Positions 6,607 to 13,240 of a stretch of DNA of 29,448 nucleotides are shown here, piece after piece. Source of the stretch: SIG447 sp045577075 (GTDB lineage: Bacteria > Bacillota > Clostridia > UMGS1883 > UMGS1540); NCBI GenBank assembly GCA_045577075.1, contig JAZNHR010000012.1, positions 1-29,448 on the forward strand, in the 5' to 3' direction. A program made the position numbers and the translations under genes. Below the pieces are notes generated by a model that saw nothing but the letters and a program-made list of their open reading frames with translations, searched no databases and was not told where the DNA came from. Position 1 is the first letter of the stretch; every line of letters begins with the position of its first letter.

Positions 6607-6635
6607 ATTATAGACAATAAACATGGATTTGTAAA
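6607..6635 (-). promoter_or_regulatory. Promoter of the SLOG gene
   Basis: On the minus strand, TTTACA (6630-6635), 17-base spacer, TATAAT (6607-6612). Confidence 0.75.
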
Positions 6636-6646
6636 TAGTTTATAAT
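6618..6646 (+). promoter_or_regulatory. Promoter of the HTH gene, overlapping the SLOG promoter
   Basis: TAAACA (6618-6623), 17-base spacer, TATAAT (6641-6646). It lies face to face over the SLOG promoter, so the two probably compete for polymerase. Confidence 0.55.
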
Positions 6647-6681
6647 TATTTGTAGAAAATAAAAACCAAAAGGGTGTTTGT

Positions 6682-6930
6682 ATGGATTTTTACAACGAAA
6701 AAGAATATCAAATGTTTATTATAAAAGTCGGACTGAAAGTCGGCTATTACAGAAGGCTGGCAAATATGACCCAAGAACAGCTGAGTGAATACAGCGGCAT
6801 GTCGCTAAACTTTATCTCTCAGCTGGAAGGGCCAAGCGCGCCGTATGTGCCTTCCCTTAAATCTCTTTATAAAATCAGCAGGGCATTGGGTGTACCCGTG
6901 AGCAAGCTGACAGATGTTGAAAACGATTAA
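6682..6930 (+). CDS. Xre-type HTH transcriptional regulator
   Basis: 82 residues, almost entirely one HTH_3 (Cro/C1-type) domain at about 14-76. The helix-turn-helix reads MTQEQLSEYSGMSLNFISQLE, and the last helix region is SLYKISRALGVPVSKL. The start has an AGGGTG ribosome site at 6670-6675. No effector or peptidase domain is present, so it should be a simple DNA-binding repressor or activator. It probably controls itself and the divergent SLOG gene through their shared promoter region. A second, decayed copy of its 3' end lies at 5971-6026. Confidence 0.9.
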   Translation: MDFYNEKEYQMFIIKVGLKVGYYRRLANMTQEQLSEYSGMSLNFISQLEGPSAPYVPSLKSLYKISRALGVPVSKLTDVEND

Positions 6931-6953
6931 AGACCGCGCTTTTTGCGCGGTCT
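6931..6953 (+). terminator. Terminator, copy 2
   Basis: AGACCGCGC (6931-6939), TTTTT, GCGCGGTCT (6945-6953). It lies between convergent genes and may serve both, though the T-run is clearer on the + side. Confidence 0.85.
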
Positions 6954-6981
6954 TTCTGTTTATGTTTTATTGTATCAAAAC

Positions 6982-8115
6982 TTATTCGACGAATTTATCG
7001 TCCGCCCACACGCCTGTTCTTTGCGTGCCATTAGCGAAATAATATGTCCCCTCTCCATGGAGCTTTCCATCTTTAAATTCGCCTTCATACCGATCACCAT
7101 TTGCCCAGTAATACACGCCTTGGCCGGTTCTGCTGTTTTCTTTAAAATCGCCCTCATATCTGTCGCCACCGGCATAATAATATATGCCGCGCCCATTCGG
7201 CTTTCCGGCTTTATACTCGCCTTCATACCTGTCGCCACCGGCATAATAAAATGTGCCTTTTCCCTCCTGCTGTCCGGCATGAAATTCCCCTTCATACCTG
7301 TCGCCACTGGCAAAATAATATGTGCCTTTTCCCTCCAGCCGTCCGGCATGAAGTTCCCCTTCATACCGGTCACCGTTTGTCCATGAATACACACCTTTTC
7401 CCTCTGCCAGTTCGCCGTAAAATTCTCCCGTATATACTGTACCGGTATTCCAAATATACGTGCCTTGGCCAATGACTCTGCCGTCCTTGTGTTCCCCTAC
7501 ATATCTGTCGCCGTTCGGATAATAGTCTGTACCAAACCCTTCGCGTTTGCCTTCTTTGTATGTACCAATATATTTTAGGCCGTTCGCAAATTCATACACA
7601 CCGTAGCCATGGAAAACACCGTCTTTGAGTTCTCCGTAATATTTGTAATACCTTTCCACCACTTGCTCTTGCAAAAGCTTTGTTTTGATTGCTACCGTAC
7701 GGCTTTCGCCATCCCAAGCCACATCACAGCCGAAGCTTTCGGCAATAACTCTCGCGGGCACAAGTGTTCTGCCGTTTACAATCACAGGCGGCGAATCCAA
7801 ATCAAAGGGGACAGCATTGATATAATAGGTATAGCTGTCGATTGTAAGCTTTATTTCTATCAGGCCTTTAACGCCGGTGACTGTCCGCGTCGCATCATCC
7901 CAGTATACCTCTGCTCCAATGGTTTCAAAAATCTTGCGCAGCGGCACCATGGTGCGGTCGTTGATAATGGTCGGTGCCTGGTCAAATTCCACTTTTTGTT
8001 CGTCTATGACGACCTTGATTTCCGTGCTGGCAGCAAAAACATGCAAGCTTATGCATGACAAAAGCATCGCCGTAACTGTCAGTAAGAAGAATACTTTTCT
8101 CCATATTTTTTGCAT
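6982..8115 (-). CDS. Secreted protein with copper-amine-oxidase N domain and MORN repeats
   Basis: 377 residues. I choose the ATG at 8115 because AAGGGG (8125-8130) precedes it by nine bases; the frame extends 11 codons further without such a site. A signal peptide (about 1-29, ending VFA) is followed by two copper-amine-oxidase N-terminal-type repeats (33-145) with the usual INDRTMVPLR and VNGRTLVPAR. Then come nine 23-residue MORN repeats and a partial tenth (159-377; core Y-x-G-E...G-x-G-x-Y...NGDR). In Clostridia such N domains occur in exported, wall-facing proteins without amine-oxidase activity. MORN arrays often bind lipids or proteins; in secreted bacterial proteins their role is poorly known. 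It is convergent with the HTH gene. Confidence 0.85.
   Translation of the reverse strand: MQKIWRKVFFLLTVTAMLLSCISLHVFAASTEIKVVIDEQKVEFDQAPTIINDRTMVPLRKIFETIGAEVYWDDATRTVTGVKGLIEIKLTIDSYTYYINAVPFDLDSPPVIVNGRTLVPARVIAESFGCDVAWDGESRTVAIKTKLLQEQVVERYYKYYGELKDGVFHGYGVYEFANGLKYIGTYKEGKREGFGTDYYPNGDRYVGEHKDGRVIGQGTYIWNTGTVYTGEFYGELAEGKGVYSWTNGDRYEGELHAGRLEGKGTYYFASGDRYEGEFHAGQQEGKGTFYYAGGDRYEGEYKAGKPNGRGIYYYAGGDRYEGDFKENSRTGQGVYYWANGDRYEGEFKDGKLHGEGTYYFANGTQRTGVWADDKFVE
6985..7641 (-). repeat. MORN-coding tandem repeat, 69-bp period
   Basis: About nine and a half units of 69 bases. The central units (about 7040-7380) are alike at the DNA level around the GGCGACAGGTATGAAGG motif, indicating recent internal duplication. 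The array is expected to vary in length between strains. Confidence 0.8.
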
Positions 8116-8152
8116 TTTGTTATGCCCCTTTCCGGTTATAAAATACATTGAT

Positions 8153-8183
8153 CGTTTGGGTTTCGCTTTTTATACACCAAACG
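8153..8183. promoter_or_regulatory. Inverted repeat flanking a weak -10 box
   Basis: CGTTTGG (8153-8159) and CCAAACG (8177-8183) flank a minus-strand TATAAA (8168-8173) upstream of the MORN gene. It is a possible operator; no good -35 box is present. Confidence 0.35.
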
Positions 8184-8185
8184 AA

Positions 8186-8563
8186 TTATTTCTTGAATTT
8201 ATTTATCCAATCTAAAACGTCATCATATTGCATTGTTCCCGATGCAACAGACAGACCAAAAGCAACAACATCTGCGTTGGAACAATGCATTTTTATTCCC
8301 TCTGCCTCTAAAAAGGTCAGCATAACATATACACCGATTCTTTTGTTTCCGTCAACAAAGGCATGATTTGATATAAGTGAAAACCCAAGGCTTGCCGCTT
8401 TTTCTTCTTTTGTTTTATACAGTTCTTCTCCACCAAAGGTGCTGTATGCATTGTTAAGTGCACTTTCCAAAAGCCCAACATCGCGCACCCCAACACTTCC
8501 GCCTGTTTCCGCAGCAATCAGTTGATGCAAAAGCAAAACTTTTTCTTTACTTAATTTTATCAT
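8186..8563 (-). CDS. doc: Doc-type toxin (Fic/Doc fold)
   Basis: 125 residues, the usual Doc length. The Fic motif HAFVDGNKR lies at 67-75 (H67, D71, N73, K74, R75). Phage P1 Doc is known to phosphorylate EF-Tu and stop translation; the compact size and pairing with a Phd-type antitoxin support Doc rather than an AMP-transferring Fic enzyme. The start ATG overlaps the antitoxin stop by four bases (8560-8563), giving coupled translation. Its likely role is in stabilising the region or in stress or phage response, by inference. Confidence 0.92.
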   Translation of the reverse strand: MIKLSKEKVLLLHQLIAAETGGSVGVRDVGLLESALNNAYSTFGGEELYKTKEEKAASLGFSLISNHAFVDGNKRIGVYVMLTFLEAEGIKMHCSNADVVAFGLSVASGTMQYDDVLDWINKFKK

Positions 8564-8802
8564 TTTGCCAGCTCCTCAAAGGCAGGCTTAAATCTGTTCA
8601 TTATCCTTTTTGCTGCCACATCAATTTTCTCATCATCTGTAATATCAAAATATGAATTGGAATCCACATCAATCAGCAAAAATTTAGGCTTATTATTTTT
8701 AAATATAACTGCCTGCCCATTGTTCTCAGCTACTTTGGCAACTTTTGAAAAGTTCTGGTTTGCCTCTGTCATAGTTGTGATTGTTTCCGTATTGATGTTC
8801 AT
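8560..8802 (-). CDS. phd: Phd/YefM-type antitoxin
   Basis: 80 residues. The N-terminal half (TITTMTEANQNFSKVAKVAENNGQAVIFKNN...) is the Phd/YefM DNA-binding fold; the C-terminal helix (FKPAFEELAK) would neutralise Doc. AGGAGG (8808-8813, read on minus) lies five bases before the ATG. It probably autoregulates through the 17-bp palindrome at 8816-8832, as is known for Phd. First gene of the two-gene operon. Confidence 0.9.
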   Translation of the reverse strand: MNINTETITTMTEANQNFSKVAKVAENNGQAVIFKNNKPKFLLIDVDSNSYFDITDDEKIDVAAKRIMNRFKPAFEELAK

Positions 8803-8815
8803 AACTTCCTCCTAT

Positions 8816-8832
8816 TATTTGTACAACAAATA
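8816..8832. promoter_or_regulatory. Operator of the phd-doc operon
   Basis: TATTTGT (8816-8822) and ACAAATA (8826-8832) form a perfect 7-bp-arm palindrome around ACA. It lies between the promoter and the antitoxin start, as expected for Phd autorepression. Confidence 0.7.
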
Positions 8833-8848
8833 CATCCTAATAATTTAT

Positions 8849-8877
8849 ATTATATACAAATTGCAGGACAATGTCAA
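8849..8877 (-). promoter_or_regulatory. Consensus promoter of phd-doc
   Basis: On minus, TTGACA (8872-8877), 17-base spacer, TATAAT (8849-8854): a perfect sigma-A consensus. Confidence 0.88.
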
Positions 8878-8934
8878 CATAATTTATTTCAACAGAATCG
8901 GTGCACAATTTGGATGCAATCCATTTTTAATGAA

Positions 8935-8963
8935 TTGACATTTCTTTTCCGCTATGATATACT
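8935..8963 (+). promoter_or_regulatory. Promoter of the PAP2 gene
   Basis: TTGACA (8935-8940), 17-base spacer, TATACT (8958-8963). It diverges from the phd-doc promoter; a short palindrome TGGAT-GCA-ATCCA lies between them at 8911-8923. Confidence 0.85.
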
Positions 8964-8987
8964 AATCAAAAACCAAGTTTTGACAGG

Positions 8988-9536
8988 ATGAACAAAATGC
9001 TCGAAGTGATACAGCACTACGATTTTTTAATACTTAACTTTATTCGCGACCATTTGCACTGCGGTTTTTTAGACAGCGTACTGCCTTTTTTCTCCACGCT
9101 CGGAAATGGTGGCATGCTCTGGCTCGTCTTAACCCTCTCCCTGCTCCTTGTTAAAAAGCACCGAAAGCACGGCACCCTTTTGCTCGTGGGGCTCGCCGTA
9201 GGTTTTATTTTAGTAAGCCTTCTTCTAAAGCCGCTGGTGGCGCGGCCAAGGCCAAGCTGGCTTTCCCCCGAGGTCTTGCTCCTGATTCCAAACCCTTCGG
9301 ATTTTTCTTTTCCCTCGGGCCACACCATGGCGTCCTTTATAGCCGCCTTTCTGCTTATAAAATATCTTCCGCGCCTTGGATACGCGGCGCTCCCTGTGGC
9401 AATTCTCATGGCATTTTCAAGGCTGTATCTGTACGTACACTTTCCAAGTGACGTTCTCTTTTCCATTCTCCTTGCCGCCCTGACTGCCTTTTGTATCATA
9501 AAAGCTGCCGATAAATGGGAAAAAAGAAAACAGTAA
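8988..9536 (+). CDS. PAP2-family membrane phosphatase
   Basis: 182 residues. The three PAP2 motifs are present: KPLVARPRP, FPSGH and SRLYLYVHFPSD, the last with the catalytic His and Asp. Several membrane helices cover the rest. Such enzymes are known to dephosphorylate undecaprenyl pyrophosphate or phosphatidylglycerol phosphate at the membrane; the substrate here cannot be told from sequence, though undecaprenyl pyrophosphate recycling would fit the cell-wall genes nearby. Start is uncertain: ATG 8988 has almost no ribosome site, whereas ATG 8997 has AGGA about nine bases upstream. It has its own consensus promoter and terminator and converges on rapZ. Confidence 0.88.
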   Translation: MNKMLEVIQHYDFLILNFIRDHLHCGFLDSVLPFFSTLGNGGMLWLVLTLSLLLVKKHRKHGTLLLVGLAVGFILVSLLLKPLVARPRPSWLSPEVLLLIPNPSDFSFPSGHTMASFIAAFLLIKYLPRLGYAALPVAILMAFSRLYLYVHFPSDVLFSILLAALTAFCIIKAADKWEKRKQ

Positions 9537-9537
9537 A

Positions 9538-9571
9538 CCCTCTTTGGTAATTTGCCAAAGAGGGCTTTTTT
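9538..9571 (+). terminator. Terminator between PAP2 gene and rapZ
   Basis: CCCTCTTTGG (9538-9547) pairs with CCAAAGAGGG (9555-9564) and is followed by C and six T (9566-9571). It probably also ends the minus-strand operon. Confidence 0.92.
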
Positions 9572-10427
9572 ACGCTTTATGTATATCGCGGTGGGACACT
9601 TGACAGCTTAGCCCCGTATTTTGCAGGGCATCGGCTAAAAACCGCGCCACCGTCACCGAGCGGTGCTTGCCGCCCGTACAGCCTATGGAAATTACAAGGT
9701 TGCTCTTTCCCTCCTCGGCATACTGGGGCAAAAGGAAGTTTATCATGTCCGTAAGCTTATCGCAAAACACGCGGCTTTGGGGATACGCCATAATGTAGTC
9801 GTAGACAGGCGCGTCAAGACCCGTCAGGGGCTTTAGCTCCGGCTCATAAAAGGGATTCGGCAGAAAACGCACGTCAAAAACGAGGTCGCTGTCAAGAGGA
9901 ATGCCGTATTTAAACCCAAAGGACATCACATCAATCGTCATACCCGTGCCGTCCGCCGTATCAGAAAAAAGGTCGCGCATACGTTTTTTCAAATGCTGCG
10001 GCAGCATCTTTGACGTATCCACCACGTGGGTCGCCATCTTTTTAATGTCCCCGAGGATTTCCCGTTCCTTAATAATCCCGTCAATGGCACGGCCACCGGG
10101 AGAAAGGGGATGGGCGCGGCGCGTTTCCTTGTATCTTGTAATGAGGGTATCGTCCGTAGCGTCCAAAAACAGAACCTCGAAGGGCAGACCTGCTGCCTCC
10201 ATGCCGCGGAGCTCGCCTCTTAGCTCCTGAAACATACTGCCGCTTCGAACGTCTACCACCACCGCCACATGGTCAAGCTTCCCCTGGGACTGGCTGCACA
10301 TTTCCGCAAACTTACTGACGAGAATAGGCGGCAGGTTGTCCACACAATAAAAATTCATATCTTCAAGGCATCGGAGGGCTCGGGTGCGCCCTGCCCCCGA
10401 AAGCCCTGTAATTACGATAAATTTCAT
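9570..10427 (-). CDS. rapZ: RapZ/YvcJ-family nucleotide-binding protein
   Basis: 285 residues, full length. The N-terminal P-loop domain includes CVDNLPP; the C-terminal domain has IGCTGGKHRSVTVA. RapZ in E. coli senses GlcN6P and guides small-RNA decay; the Bacillota homologue YvcJ binds and hydrolyses GTP and affects competence and envelope functions. The Walker A motif reads GLSGAGRT (8-15), with Arg at the usual Lys position. The start overlaps the murB stop by four bases. In many Bacillota yvcK and whiA follow rapZ; here a convergent PAP2 gene follows instead. Confidence 0.93.
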   Translation of the reverse strand: MKFIVITGLSGAGRTRALRCLEDMNFYCVDNLPPILVSKFAEMCSQSQGKLDHVAVVVDVRSGSMFQELRGELRGMEAAGLPFEVLFLDATDDTLITRYKETRRAHPLSPGGRAIDGIIKEREILGDIKKMATHVVDTSKMLPQHLKKRMRDLFSDTADGTGMTIDVMSFGFKYGIPLDSDLVFDVRFLPNPFYEPELKPLTGLDAPVYDYIMAYPQSRVFCDKLTDMINFLLPQYAEEGKSNLVISIGCTGGKHRSVTVARFLADALQNTGLSCQVSHRDIHKA

Positions 10428-11314
10428 GTAAAATCCCCCAAAAACCGTATTTCAGGCTCCAGCTTTACACCATATATTTCCAGAACCTTCTTTTGTACTG
10501 CCGAAAGAAGCTCCCGCACATCCCGCGCAGTAGCGCCGCCTGTATTTACCACAAAGCCTGCGTGCTTTTCCGACACCTGCGCGCCGCCTACAGAAAAGCC
10601 CCGAAGGCCTGCCTCATCAATCATCTGGGCGGCATACCCGTCCTTCGGCCGCTTAAAGGCGCTGCCGGCGCTTGGTAACGAGAGCGGCTGTTTTTCTCGC
10701 CGTCTTTTTGCCAGTTCTTCCATTTCTGCTCGAATTTCCGCTTTGTTTCCGGGAGAAAGGGAAAACACCGCATCCGTAATAATCCAGTCCTTTTCCTGAT
10801 AGATGCTGTGGCGATAGGAAAAGCCGTGCTCCGAAACTTCTATTTCTTCGCCGTCTGGCGTCATACATGTACTACGTTCTAAAACGTCGGCAATTTCGCC
10901 GCCATAGGCGCCGGCGTTCATCACGAGTGCACCGCCCACAGTGCCGGGAATTCCGGCAAGGGGCGCAAACCCTGAAAGTTCCGACTCCATTGCCAGACGG
11001 GCAACTGCCGCGAGGGTTGCACCGGCGTCGGCATATATGCGGTTGCCTTCGACGCGAATATCCGAAAACTGACTGCCAATCCGGATCAGGACGCCGCGAA
11101 AGCCGCCGTCCCCCACAAGGAGGTTAGAGCCGTTGCCGATAATGGCATGGGGATATGTGCGGCAAATTGCCAGCACTTCCCGAAGCTGCGCCTTGTTTTG
11201 CGGCTCCGCCAGAAGGTCGGCCTTGCCGCCGATTTTAAAGCTCGTATATTTTTTCATGTCTGCCTCGCGCACAGCGGGGCAGATTTTTTCAATGGCAGAA
11301 AAAATTGCTTCCAT
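10424..11314 (-). CDS. murB: UDP-N-acetylenolpyruvoylglucosamine reductase
   Basis: 296 residues. It reduces UDP-GlcNAc-enolpyruvate to UDP-MurNAc with NADPH and FAD in cytoplasmic peptidoglycan synthesis. The FAD-binding part has YTSFKIGGKAD (23-33) and GNGSNLLVGDGGF (60-72); the GIPGTVGGALVMNAGAYGGE block (121-140) is typical. The catalytic Ser is S218 in PSAGSAF and the Glu is E288 in LEPEIR. Length and motifs fit the short type II MurB of Bacillota. It lies between the ROK kinase gene (nine bases) and rapZ (overlap). Confidence 0.96.
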   Translation of the reverse strand: MEAIFSAIEKICPAVREADMKKYTSFKIGGKADLLAEPQNKAQLREVLAICRTYPHAIIGNGSNLLVGDGGFRGVLIRIGSQFSDIRVEGNRIYADAGATLAAVARLAMESELSGFAPLAGIPGTVGGALVMNAGAYGGEIADVLERSTCMTPDGEEIEVSEHGFSYRHSIYQEKDWIITDAVFSLSPGNKAEIRAEMEELAKRRREKQPLSLPSAGSAFKRPKDGYAAQMIDEAGLRGFSVGGAQVSEKHAGFVVNTGGATARDVRELLSAVQKKVLEIYGVKLEPEIRFLGDFT

Positions 11315-11323
11315 AAAAATTCC

Positions 11324-12268
11324 TCATTCTTTTCCGAGAAATGCCGCGCCGATAATCCCGGCGTCGTTTCCTAGGCTTGCCGCCCGAATTTCTGTTTGCG
11401 GCACCCGGCTTTTATACATCCGCGCCTCTACCTTTTGCCGCAAGGGAGAAAGAAGCGTCTCCCCTTCTCGGCTGATTGCGCCACCGATTAGAAGATATCG
11501 GGGCTGAAAAATATTGACAAGGTCGGTAGCACCCTCTGCAACATAAGAAATCCATGTATCCACGATTTCCTGTGCATCCTTGTCCCCTTGTTTTGCAAGG
11601 TCAAATGCCGTTTTGCCGGACAGATTGGAAAAATCTGCGCCACAACTTTTGGCAACCTGACTTGCGGGGTGCGCTTCGGCAAAGTGCCGCGTCTGGCGAA
11701 TAAGCGCTGTTACTGAGCCATAGGCTTCCCAGCACCCTTCTCTGCCGCAGCCGCACTTCTCGCCCCCAAAGTGCAACATACTATGGCCGATTTCGCCTGC
11801 GATGCCGTTAAAGCCCGTATACAGCTTGCCGTTTAGGATTATGCCACCGCCAATCCCTGTACCGAGGGTGACGAGAATCATATTCTCTGCTTTTTCCTCT
11901 AGCATACAGTATTCCCCAAGGGCGGCGCAGTTTGCATCATTGCCGAGAAAAACCGGCTTTCCCAATTCTTTTTCTACTGCATCCCGAAGGGGAAATACGC
12001 CAAAGTTTATATTGGCGGTAAAGAGCACCTGCCCTGTTTCGTTCGAGCACGCGCCGGGAATCCCAATGCCGCAGCTTTGAATTTCATCGCGTGCCACGCA
12101 CCCTTCCTCCGCGATTTTTGTGGCAAGGCGGGCAATATCTGCCGCGATTTCCTCGGCAGGGCGTGTGGGAAGCGTAGGCGCTTCGCTTCTATAGACAATG
12201 GTGCCGTCGTCTCCCACAAGGCCTGCCTTCATCTTTGTGCCGCCTACATCAATCCCGATATAATACAT
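11324..12268 (-). CDS. ROK-family sugar kinase, glucokinase-like
   Basis: 314 residues. The ATP site is GIDVGGTKMKAG (5-16). The catalytic Asp is D111 in NDANCAALGE. The zinc site is H162 with C172, C174 and C179 in CGCGREGCWE, the ROK signature. Bacillota glucokinases of this size and motif set phosphorylate glucose to glucose 6-phosphate; other hexoses or N-acetylmannosamine remain possible. It sits 18 bases after hprK, which senses glycolytic intermediates, so a glucose role fits. No HTH domain is present, so it is not an NagC/XylR-type repressor. Confidence 0.92.
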   Translation of the reverse strand: MYYIGIDVGGTKMKAGLVGDDGTIVYRSEAPTLPTRPAEEIAADIARLATKIAEEGCVARDEIQSCGIGIPGACSNETGQVLFTANINFGVFPLRDAVEKELGKPVFLGNDANCAALGEYCMLEEKAENMILVTLGTGIGGGIILNGKLYTGFNGIAGEIGHSMLHFGGEKCGCGREGCWEAYGSVTALIRQTRHFAEAHPASQVAKSCGADFSNLSGKTAFDLAKQGDKDAQEIVDTWISYVAEGATDLVNIFQPRYLLIGGAISREGETLLSPLRQKVEARMYKSRVPQTEIRAASLGNDAGIIGAAFLGKE

Positions 12269-12286
12269 ACTGGAAAAATCCTTTCG

Positions 12287-13222
12287 TTATTCCGTTTTTT
12301 GCTGCATCCAGCGCTCGTTCAGTGCCGCCGCGGCGTTATAGCCAAGCTTTTTTTGCTTGTTGTTCATGGCCGCAACCTCAACGATTACCGCCAGATTTCG
12401 TCCCGGCTTTACAGGGACGGTAAGGGAGGGGATTTCCACATCCAAAAGCGTGGTATGTTCCCCTTCAAGCCCCAAGCGGTCGTAAAACTTCCCTGCCTGC
12501 CAGGGCTCAAAGTTTAAAATAAAGTCAATCCGTTCCGTTTCTTTGACGGCACCGGCGCCGAATATACGCTGTACGTCCACAATTCCAATGCCGCGAAGCT
12601 CAATAAAGTGGCGAATCATCTCGGGAGCGGAGCCTACCAGCGTTTTCGAGGAAACGCGTTTGATTTCCACGGCGTCGTCCGCAATCAGGCGATGGCCGCG
12701 CTTTACAAGCTCGATTGCCGTCTCGCTTTTACCGACGCCGCTTTCCCCTAAGATTAAAACACCTTCACCGTACACCTCTACTAAAACGCCGTGGCGCGTA
12801 ATGCGAGGCGCAAGGTGAATGTTAAGTGCCGCAATGAGCGCCGCAATAAATGCTGAGGTAGTGTGCTCAGTGCGAAGGACGGGCACGCGGCATTCCTTTG
12901 CCGCCTCCAATATTTCAGGAATCACTTCAAGACCACGTGTAATGATAAAACACGGAATCCCCGTATCAAATAAACGCTTTAAAACCAAAAGCCGATTCTC
13001 GCTTGCCTGCTGCAGAAGATACGTATGCTCCATTTTGCCGAGAATGGAAATGCGGTCTTTGTCAAAATCATCGAAAAACCCGGTGGCAAGCTGCATGCCG
13101 GGACGAAGCACGTCCGCCGATTGAATCCGTCTTTCCCCAAGGTCCTCTGTTTCGTACACAATTTCAAGTGAAAATTCCCCAATGAGTTTTTGTAAGGATA
13201 CGGTAATTTCAGGTGTATGCAT
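12287..13222 (-). CDS. hprK: HPr kinase/phosphorylase
   Basis: 311 residues. It phosphorylates and dephosphorylates Ser46 of HPr and so controls catabolite repression through CcpA in low-GC Gram-positives. Walker A is GESGVGKS (159-166), preceded by HGVLVEVYGEGVLI. The HprK signature ELRGIGIVDV is at 208-217, and RLIADDAVEI carries the acidic pair used in catalysis. The N-terminal DRTGG-like domain covers about 1-130. An AAAGGGG ribosome site precedes the ATG. It heads the carbon/wall part of the operon (hprK, ROK kinase gene, murB, rapZ). Confidence 0.96.
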   Translation of the reverse strand: MHTPEITVSLQKLIGEFSLEIVYETEDLGERRIQSADVLRPGMQLATGFFDDFDKDRISILGKMEHTYLLQQASENRLLVLKRLFDTGIPCFIITRGLEVIPEILEAAKECRVPVLRTEHTTSAFIAALIAALNIHLAPRITRHGVLVEVYGEGVLILGESGVGKSETAIELVKRGHRLIADDAVEIKRVSSKTLVGSAPEMIRHFIELRGIGIVDVQRIFGAGAVKETERIDFILNFEPWQAGKFYDRLGLEGEHTTLLDVEIPSLTVPVKPGRNLAVIVEVAAMNNKQKKLGYNAAAALNERWMQQKTE

Positions 13223-13240
13223 ATCCCTGCCCCTTTCCGT

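Noticed and set aside
5971..6953. Site-specific integration (att sites)
   Set aside because: The direct repeats are an HTH gene tail plus terminator, with no integrase; duplication and decay is simpler, though recombination between the repeats remains possible.
6985..7641. CRISPR-like repeats
   Set aside because: The 69-bp periodicity is in one coding frame and encodes MORN units; there are no unique spacers.
10493..11507. Plus-strand ORFs opposite murB and the ROK kinase gene
   Set aside because: Typical GC-rich antisense shadows without start signals or domains.
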